Assembly: GCF_963576675.1 (NCBI RefSeq)
Contig: NC_088911.1
Span: 32,286,501-32,350,500 of the forward strand
Length of the DNA stretch: 64,000 bases
Direction of reading: 5' to 3'
Origin: Euphorbia lathyris
Taxonomy: Eukaryota; Streptophyta; Magnoliopsida; Malpighiales; Euphorbiaceae
Below are positions 55,485-64,000 of this stretch, piece after piece. The translations under genes were made by a program, and so were the position numbers. Under the pieces are notes generated by a model. The model was not told where the DNA came from, searched no databases, and saw only the letters and a list, made by a program, of their open reading frames with translations. Positions within the stretch are counted from its first letter, which is position 1. Every line of letters begins with the position of its first letter.

Positions 55485-56075
55485 TTATCTCCTTCCTCTT
55501 ACCTTTATAAACCAGCTGCTTCGCTCCCTTACTATTCGCTGTTTCCAAAGTTTGAGAAATCCCTCATCCTGGCAGAAAGACTTAATGGCCCTCACCACAT
55601 CGTTCCCAACAATACCCCACGCCTTCTTAAAGAATAGAGCATTATATCCATCCGGGCCTGGTGCCTTGTTATCCTTCAGAGAGAAGAGAACATCCTTTAT
55701 TTCACCCTCAGTAACCCCTCTCAATAGATCATTGCACTGGTCAGGGGTTAGTCTTCGAGGTGAGGCCTTCCTAAGCACCTCCTGATTTATAGGCGTATTG
55801 GATGGCACTTCACTAAGTAGTCTCTGAAAAAACCCCAGTATTTCTTCCCGGTAGGATTCTCTACTCTTGTCCCATCTTCCTTGCACACTGACATGATATT
55901 CTTTTTGCTTTGGTGATTCTTCATAGCCCTGAAGAAGAATTGAGTGTTCTAGTCCCCCAAGTTTTGCCATTGCACCCGGTACTTTTGCTTGAAGAAGCTC
56001 CCTTCGGCTCTACTAAGATCACCATACTCTTTGGCTGGAATCTTTCCTTCGTCATAACAGGCTCCAATCTTTTCT
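55485..56075 (-). pseudogene. LINE ORF2 fragment: linker and start of reverse transcriptase
   Basis: Read leftward from about 56075, one frame gives YDEGKIPAKEYGDLSRAEGS then KYRVQWQNLGD. After a TAG it continues NTQFFFRAMKNHQSKKNIMS. A shift near 55860 enters the open frame ending at 55485, which contains TEGEIKDVLFSLKDNKAPGP followed by DGYNALFFKKAW. The KAPGPDG motif marks the start of reverse transcriptase in plant LINEs. The TAG sits where these proteins usually have Gln, so it fits a CAG-to-TAG change. The catalytic YADD region is absent. Confidence 0.88.
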
Positions 56076-58980
56076 TATTAAAGAAAGCACTCTTCCAAGC
56101 AGTAGAAGTAGGAGTAGGACGAATCTGTTGTCTTTGTTACGTAGGCGAAGGACTTTCCTGTTGATGACGAATAAGACTTTCCTGAATGCAAGCTTCAAGC
56201 AAGGCTTTTCTCATCTTCTTCGAGGGGGAAAGAAAGAGAAGTAAACAGTTCGATCCCTTGCAAGCAGTAGCTTTGGGCAAGTACAAAGACTCGGTCTTCG
56301 CTTCTCTCCTGTAAGTCGACTATCTTCGCTCCTTAGCGCGTACTCCATCGGCTGTAGATGACCTTTCTTAGGCACCTGGCTGACTCTGACTGAAAGCGCT
56401 GATGTTCCTTATTTTAGGATGCAACTCGGATTCTTCCTTCACTCTTGACGGCTTTTTCTCTTTTTAGAGTAATTCACACTCACAACTCTTATTGAACAAA
56501 ATGGAAGCGATCCAAGATCCATTACAAGCGGGGCCTAGCCGGGTGCCGAAAGCAGGTCCTTTACGCTCTATTCTCCCTTTTTACTTTTTTCTCCATGGTC
56601 GTCCTAGCTCTGGCTTTCCTGCTCTACATGACCTGATAAAGTCTTAGCCGCTATACGAAATCGATGATCGGAGCCCTCTTAAAGTAAAGGCGGGGGATCC
56701 ATGCCAATAGGGTCTTTCTTTTACCTTTCTACCTTCTAACTTGGGATATGTAGCTTCCCGCTTTGACGGAGGTGTGACCTGACCCTTTTGGATCAGTCTA
56801 CCATCTTGATTCTGTTACCGCTATCTCTTCCTGCAGAAGATTTTAAGCTCCTATGTGCTTTGTTCTTTTTTCACTTATTGCAGGTGCGCATTTCGTCTCT
56901 TAAAGAAGCTAGAAGTTTAGTAGGTGTATTGCTTTATTAAACCAGATCTCTATCTAGGCGCAACTCCTTTGAGTCCAAAGGCCTCATCCGTCCCAGTAGC
57001 TTGTGGTAATGTTGATTTTGTGATTCAAAGTGTGCAGCGAGGGTGGTTGGTTGTAAATCACTAAGATTCGTACCTGCGGGTCAAATAATTACCTTTTAGA
57101 ACACCGAGACGAAAGTCGCTCCAGCATGTTGTTAAGCATACGGCGACTGGACCTCAAATTCAACCGTCGGGAAAGGAACTGTAACCCTTTAGCCTGCTTT
57201 TCCTATAGCTCGCTGGTTACCCTGTAAACTAGCTATCCATTCGCTTGCTTTCACTAGCTTACTGGCTAAAAGAAAAGATCCTGCTGTAAGGGCTGGATGA
57301 GAACTCTTTTTTTTTTTTTTCTTTTAAGGGGAGATCTTCTTTGGTATGGATGGGACTAAAGAAATTCCAATTGTTGTTCATCTCATTACAGGACTATGTC
57401 TTTCCCTTCCTAGAGAACCAGAACCTGGTGTTAAGCATCTAGCTAGTGACGTAACAAAGGCGAGGCGCGGCTAGGCCTAGATCTGACCTTTCGAAGGAGA
57501 TCACAACGGCTCTGTCTGTCTTATAAGATGATCTTTATAGTTAGTTTTACTGCTTAGCTGCCCAGGGCAAGGGAGGTTAGGCACTCGGAACAGACGTAGT
57601 CCCAGCTCCCCGCTCAATTAACAGCTGCTTTTCTGAACACTTTCTCTGGTCGTAGCTTATTGAATCACCCAAGCTGGTCGAGCGATAGTGATCTTATAGA
57701 CCACCCAGCCTTTAGGACGTAGACCTAAGAGAAGCCTCCACAAAATACAGAAAACCTTAAGTCTGCTGCCATGCATATGGACCTATTGAGTGGGCACGAA
57801 ACCCTAGAGAAAACCTTCTCAATTTGCGGATCCGCGCCGCGCGACATCGATCGATAAGCCTTCGATTGGGCTTCTTGAAGGAGTTCAGTTACTTGTACAC
57901 CCTTTTCCCGCAGCTTGCTGCTTTCTTTCCCGGCTTAGGCCTTCTTTGGCTTATGATCGCTAGGCTTGGCTTATTTACCCTTTTCCTACTAGTGCTAGGC
58001 CTCTTCTCGCTTCACCGTGGCTTAGTGGCTAGTTAGTCTCTCTTAACAAGCAGTCGCCGTACCATAGCCCAACCACTTACTACCTCAGCTAGGTAGTCTC
58101 CTAACTATGAGACCGTGCCCAACAGAAAGACTTGTGGTCAACTATCGTATTATCCCAAAAAGGGGGACTCTAACTAAGAAAGTGGAATACTCATCAGTGG
58201 ATGAAACTATTCACCCAATGTTGTTTACAATCTTGTATGGGAAACTGTCCTTTCCAGTAGACGGGTACCTGTCCCCGGAAGATAGATGCCACGGAGAAGA
58301 CCCTAAAATCTCTGTTGTGTGCCCCGACAATCAATATTCTCTCGTACCTTCTTAAATAAGAAGAACTAGCCGTCTCTGAACAATCATCACTAGTCAGTCG
58401 TCCTCAACCTATTACTATTCCTCTGCTTCTCCATTTTCTCGATCAGGGGAACCACGCCAACATACGGTGCGCTTAAGACGAATGTCATATAAGGAGAGGA
58501 GGACGGGGCTCAAGCCCTACAGTACAGGTCGGTCAACCACTACTCTAAGTCTATTCTAAATGCAATTCCTTTAGCTGACATAAAGAGTATCTTCTCCGGC
58601 GAGCTTATTATTAAGCAGCAGCCTCTGATTCTTCAATTTCTCTTTCTTTCGCTCCATTCCCGGGCTAGGATAGCCTATAAATAGACTCGAAGACATTAGA
58701 ATAGAATATTCTATTAGATTACACTGTAGTCTTTTCGTTAGTCTCCAGAAAGAGAAAATTAGGCATGCGCGAGTACGTTCTCGCTTTTCGTCTTTCGAGC
58801 GTTGAGGCTGCTCTCTTACTAATTCTATTACTAATGTAATTAATTTGTAATTAATTGATGAACATCTTTCAAGGATGTTCTCGAGGGCAAGGTTCTTAGT
58901 TACGGGGCAGACCCCTTCTTTCGAGCCCAAAGGCAGGCAGGGCATAGTTAGCCCTTACCCCAGCTACAGAGGATGAAGAC
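56076..58980. other. Intergenic DNA, no recognised gene
   Basis: Holds the second copy of the 41 bp repeat (57970-58010), a stem-loop GAACATC-tttcaag-GATGTTC (58859-58879) and a run of T/C at about 57308-57325. The open frame at 58571-58945 (124 codons, minus) shows no known domain. No RNA gene was recognised. Confidence 0.55.
57970..58010 (+). repeat. 41 bp direct repeat copy 2 (partner 53351-53391)
   Basis: Identical to 53351-53391 in the same orientation. Flanking sequences differ on both sides. Confidence 0.95.
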
Positions 58981-59005
58981 TTCGCAGGATGGAGATGAAA
59001 CGAAG

Positions 59006-59345
59006 TTTCTGCTTTCACTACGACTGACTTTCTGCTTTCACTACGACTGTTCACTACGACTGACTTTCTGCTTTCACGTAACTACGACTTCCTTTCTGCT
59101 TTCCACTTCTATCGCTTATGAACCTAGTTCAAATAACGAGTAACTCAACCCTTCTTCCTTCTCAATAACGAGTAACTCAACCCTTCTTCCTTCTCAACCC
59201 ATCTTCCTTCTTTATTCCTCGCTTTGCCTTCCTTGCCTTCTTCCTTCTTTATTCCGAGCTTTCCCTTCTTCCTTCTGGTAACTCAACCCTTCTTCCTTCT
59301 GGTCTCCAACCCTTCTTCCTTCTGGTTCAAATAACCCCATATTTC
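59006..59345. repeat. Pyrimidine-rich tandem repeat field
   Basis: The left part (59006-59104) has four partial copies of a unit TTTCTGCTTTCACTACGACT. It is followed by two exact 32 bp units starting AATAACGAGTAACTCAACCC (59132-59163, 59164-59195). CCTTCTTCCTTCT then recurs several times to about 59320. A looser series of CTTATCCTTGTCTTT repeats continues at about 59480-59545. Open frames here are low-complexity Leu/Ser/Phe and probably meaningless. Confidence 0.85.
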
Positions 59346-62300
59346 TGCTTTATTCATAGCTTTTCTTGCTACCTTTATCTTCACTTATCTTGCTACACAT
59401 TTCTAGGACCTTTAGCCTATACTTTTTACTAACCCTACTAACCCTATTAATAAGAAACCTCGTAACCTGCCTCTTTCTTATCCTTGTCTTTAACCTCTAC
59501 ACCTGGCTCTTATCCTTGTCTTTTAGCTCTTATCCTTGTCTTTTACCTCTACACCTGCCCCTATCCCAGCCTTTTAGGCTTTCCTGGGACCTCGTAACCA
59601 CCCTCTTCTCTTGCGTTGCGGAAAGATCACTTCCTTTTACCGATTAAACCCCTATCTTATCTTTTTTGCTTACTGATTGGGGAAAGAATCACTTTTCTTC
59701 GATTCTACATCGAAGATGGTTTACCGAGCCAAAACCTAGCTTAATCGAGTTAACGATTATAAACCTATCTTTTCTGGTTCAAATAACCCTATATTTAGAC
59801 TTTATTCCTAGCTTTTCGTCCCCCTCCTTGGGGTTCGGGTTCAGCTTGCTTTCCATTTCCCTGCCTTTCCTTCTCTAATGGAAGCAATTCCACTTTTTCA
59901 TCTTCGTATAGCTGTGAAATCTTATTTTATCAAAAAATTGCGTGCGTAAGATAAAAATAAAGCAAAGAAATCTGCATGAACCCAGGATTTTTCAAAGCAA
60001 TACCGTTAGCTAAGGGCTTTTCAGTTGGTGCTTAACACATCCTATTCGAACAATAAAGATAGATCAAGGGGCTTTTCAGTAAGGAGGGGGTTTCTCAAAG
60101 AAATTCCGATAGACTATTAAGGAAAAAATCCCTGTAAGGAAGATTGCCGGATTGATTTATAATTGAGTATTGAGTAAGGAAAGCCAGGGGATTTCTATCA
60201 AGGGCAGCTATGTCAGGGATGCTCGTCCGAAGAAAGTGAAGATATCCAGGGAGATTCATAACTGGTTGCGGGAGAAAAGAGAAGGCATTCGAGCAAACCA
60301 AAGAGCTCCTTCTGTGCATTTGTCCATCAAATAGCCCTAGCTAGATTCTAGAACAGCTGATTCTATTTTCAATAATCCATCTGTCTATTCCATTAGCTAA
60401 CCGGCTCACGAGATAAGCGGAAACCCCAAAAAAAGAAGAGGCATGAGGGATGATCCACGCATTATAATAAAGTCACAAACAAAAGCAGGGATAGATCGCT
60501 CAAGGGACGAGATAGCTGACTTGCTTGCTCATACAAGAGCTTGCTCATAGTTAAATCGGGCAAATAGCCCTTATGGGCAGCTTTCAAAGGCTAGAAGGAA
60601 TAGAATGAGGATGGCATCGAATAGGCTCTGGGACTTGAAGGATATGCCTTACCTGATGACTTGACTCTATCAATTAATTTTTTTAAGGAGTTGTCGAATC
60701 GTCGGTTTGAATTCAAAATGGGGGTGCGAACGAAGGAGAATAAGAAGAGGTTCGCTCGGCAAGTGAGGGCTCGGTCTCAATCAAAGGACTAACAAGTTAG
60801 CCAAACGTTGCTAACAAGCCAAGCTACTTCATATGGTGGGTATCTAACCTCCTGACTCGAAGTCGAAGATTAGGGCTTCATTCTTCTCTTGTTCCTGTTT
60901 CCATACGGTATAGATTGGCTAATCGTTTCCCTTCCTCTGGAAAAAACTAGCAAATAGAATTTCCCTGTAAGTGGCATGTCAAAAAGAAGAGAAAAACCGA
61001 AGAAAGACCGACCGAGTAAAGGAACATCCCGTAGAAAGACTTGTCTACAATCGCCGGTTGGCTTGGTCCAACCAAGAAAGGCATGGGAGTCTTTGGGCAT
61101 TGTTTGGGCCGAGTTAAGGACTACCTATGGAGATCCCTCACTGCACACTTTATATATATCTGTGAAGATTCCTTCAGATAGAGAGAGAAATGTCTTCTAT
61201 ACTCAGCTATAAATATCTATATATATATAAAATAAGACTTGACTAGGAAAAATTAAGACTTGACTAGGAAAAATACACGACAATAGGCAGTATCCCACTA
61301 GTCAATACTAGTCAATATATTCATATATTCATATTAGTTGAAGAAAGCTAGACCGAGAGTGCTGATTTCTCTCTGTTGATTTATCACATCTATTGTCCTC
61401 TTCTCTTATTCGATTATCATAAGTGAAGAAGTGCACACCTACCTTCGAGGCAAAATCGCTATCGTCTTTCTAAAGGAGGGAAGTCGGAGATGGAACTAAA
61501 AAAGAACCCAAAAAGGGAATAATAGGAGAGAATCAAAAAGACAAGAACAAGACTTGGAGACGAGGCCAAAAAGGAGGAAGAATGGGATTTGGCAGCAGCT
61601 TTCTATAAGCTATAAGAAAGTTCCTGCGAGTCCTTCTCAAAGACAGGCGAGTCGAACCTTCATTAGCTGACTTGGGAATGGAAGAACTACTGGGGCACTG
61701 ACCTATCATTCCTACTCTTCTTATTCTCTTGGTATTGACCCTGAAAGGGAATTTTTGAGGCGACACAAGTATGGGTATACACGAACTTCTCGTGTAACCT
61801 TGTTTTCTTTTTTAAAAATGGTTACCTCTTTCTCTTCTGAGAGTACCACTTTAAAATCTTAAAAATGTCGTATATTTTATAGGAGTGAGGGGTAGTTGAC
61901 TTCGTCATGTATTCCTCCAGAATTAAGTAATATGAAGCGAGTAGAGAAGTAGGCAGTCCTTTGTGAGGGTGCCTGCCGAGGGTTGACTTATCGTCTGACT
62001 AAGCTCTGGAAGAGAAGCCCACGAAATGCTACATCCGATGCATAAGCAAGGTAAGCACGTGAATAATTTCTGCTGCTAACAACTCAACCTAGCTGGAGCT
62101 TAAGGAGGCTCCAAAATTCGGGGAAAGAATCAATTCCCTCATCAAGACTCCCTTCCTCTCAACCTCTCGAGTAGCTTTAAGGAAGAGCAATTCAGGCAAC
62201 CAATTACATAAGTAAAAAAAGAAGGCGAATTGACCAAGCCTAGTCTAAGAGTAGGATGAAGTAGCAAAGGGGGAACCAGGAAGGGAATGGGGAATGTATT

Positions 62301-64000
62301 ACGCCGACTAGAACTAGAATAGAGGAACTCTTCTAATATAGAATAGATACGGCGAAGGAGGCCTAAGGACTTATCCCTATTCTGGATCGTCGGGTGGAAA
62401 TCTACTTTCTCCTCCTAAAAGTAGACTTTTCTTTACTTGCCCCAATATAGGATAGGATCCCCGTGAATCTCCGAACCTTCCCTTGATGGGAGGACCAAGA
62501 ATAGAACCTTCACTTTCTGAACCTCGCTACTTCCCCGGGAAACTTCACTTAGCTACTTCCCTTGGGATTGGGTGTCACCCTTCCTCGGTCCCTACTATTC
62601 CTCATTTCACGGATCGGAAAATGCTTAGCGAGGAAAAAGAGAAAAAGTCTTACAGTTAAAGATTCCGCCTCCTCCCTTCGGTCTCAAGGAAGTCTGATTA
62701 AGAAAGTGAAATTAGCCGAGGTTCTGATTAAGAACAAAAGAAAATACTTTTTAGAGTTTTCTCACAGGTAGGTCAGCCTTAATCTGCACCTTAGGGACCA
62801 AACTTCCTTGCCTTCTTCGCCTTTTCCTAGTAAGGGAGAAGGAGACTACTTACTTTAGTACACTTTCCTCCCCTTCGATCGCCTGAAGTCATTTTTTTCT
62901 TTTCATTTGATCGCTTGAATGGAAATCGAATAAGAAGTTCATCCGAATCATTCACGAGTGACGCGCGTGGAAAGGGGAATCAAGCAAGTCACAGCACAGC
63001 GTAGTCTTAATCTTATACTGCCAATTCCCACCCAGTCCGAGAAATGCAAGAATAGGTCGACGCTAACAATAAATATCATAAAAAAGAAAAAGAAAGCGTA
63101 GAAAAGAAAGGTTAGCTTCGCAGCTATGTGATTCCATTCCTAAATGATTTCATTCAATTCCTTTCTACATAGCAATGTAGTAGAGTAGGCCATGGGTTAG
63201 CGGGATAGATGATCGTCGAATGAAGAAGGGTTCATCTCGATAATGAACAGGGATCACGGATCACGCCCTGGTTATCTTTCTCAGCTAAAGGACTAAGCAG
63301 GTCCACTACCGAAGTGGTTGACGATACATCTCAATCGGTGGTTCGTTCGGCAGAGCGATCAAAAGCTTGAGGGTGAAAGCCTTCCTCTGAAGTTGTCTAT
63401 TCAACCGGGTTATCGAAAGAGAGCTATAGGCTTCAAAGCTATAAGCTTGCAATGGAGGTTGGGGGGGCTTAGGTAGAGTAAGAGGACAGAAGAATAACGT
63501 TCACCAGTAACCAAGGCGGAATCAGATGAAGAAAAAATGAATGATCTTCCGGGTGGGGGGTCAAAGCCGGACTCTAAACTGAAGCCAAGTCTGACTATTC
63601 GCCCGAAAAAGCTTAATAGAAATTTTTGTTGTGTATGTGTAGGAAAATGGGCTGAGAAGTGGGTTTCGGGAGGGAGATCATCGGAAGGCATCTAGCCCAT
63701 AGAATGGGAAATGGAGGTAGAATGGTAAATGGAGGTTTAAGTCTTCCTTGATCCCAATTAGAAGTGCATATTGCACGTCAAGTGCGGGATTGGCATCGAG
63801 GACAACCCACAGGCAAAAAAGACGAGCAGAGGACTTGCTTTCTTTTCGAACCTGATAGGTTACTGTGAGATTCTTTCTCATAGCAGTGCGGAATCTTTGT
63901 TCAAAGCATTGAATAATCACAAGAGTTGAAAAGAGAGGATAAATAAGGGTAAAGACCCCTTATTTAAGGTGTCCGATTGGAGTCGGTTGATTAGATATAG
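59346..64000. other. Intergenic DNA, no recognised gene
   Basis: Includes a 22-23 bp tandem pair (AAGACTTGACTAGGAAAAAT) at about 61233-61276, an AT dinucleotide run near 61214-61230 and a partial promoter match CATAAGTGA near 61419. Open frames at 60976-61212, 61533-61766 and 62562-62771 are Lys/Arg-rich but not recognised. No tRNA, rRNA or known mitochondrial exon was found. Confidence 0.55.

Noticed and set aside
58571..58945. 124-codon minus-strand frame
   Set aside because: It has no known domain and no promoter motif nearby.
1..64000. Group II intron domain V and exons of nad1, nad2, nad5, cox2 and others
   Set aside because: I looked for the conserved domain V hairpin and for starts of the standard genes and found none. 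Very short exons could still be missed.

Overview
The window reads as a stretch of an angiosperm, probably eudicot, mitochondrial genome. Two standard plant mitochondrial genes are intact, both on the minus strand: atp6 (2958-4226) and atp1 (44797-46326). Each has a good copy of the dicot mitochondrial promoter nonanucleotide (CRTAAGAGA) behind an AT-rich stretch at a sensible distance upstream. No tRNA, rRNA, group II intron domain V, plastid gene or other respiratory-chain exon could be recognised. About 95% of the window is therefore intergenic DNA, as is usual in large seed-plant mitochondrial genomes.

The intergenic DNA is a mosaic of imported and locally duplicated sequence. Nuclear or plasmid relics that can be recognised by reading frames are: a Ty3/gypsy gag with a 349-codon open frame (7923-9265, minus); two more gypsy gag fragments (about 18105-18414 minus; about 41509-41760 plus); a gypsy protease/linker fragment (about 36153-36465 plus); three pieces of LINE-type elements (endonuclease-RT linker 16615-16863 minus; linker plus start of RT 55485-56075 minus; zinc-binding C-terminus 22315-22900 plus); a nuclear C2-domain gene fragment that seems to carry its own 5' UTR (38617-39050 plus); and a decayed family-B DNA polymerase fragment of linear mitochondrial plasmid type (54757-55177 plus). 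All but the 349-codon gag ORF are broken by frameshifts or stops.

The most unusual structural region lies upstream of atp1, at about 46.55-49.13 kb. It is packed with degenerate copies of a purine-rich unit of about 22-24 bp and includes a perfect 3 x 21 bp array. A second short-repeat family occupies 49.2-50.7 kb, and a pyrimidine-rich tandem repeat field lies at 59.0-59.35 kb. Other structure includes a ~96 bp inverted repeat pair (5.0 and 11.8 kb), a repeat shared by the atp6 leader and 25.8 kb, a 28 bp perfect palindrome, several hairpins and many 16-32 bp tandem duplications.

atp6 and atp1 encode subunit a of Fo and subunit alpha of F1 of the same ATP synthase. They lie 40 kb apart, each under its own apparent promoter. 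The rest of the window has no supportable function; orphan promoter-like motifs near 33.5, 34.8 and 36.8 kb may drive non-coding transcripts.
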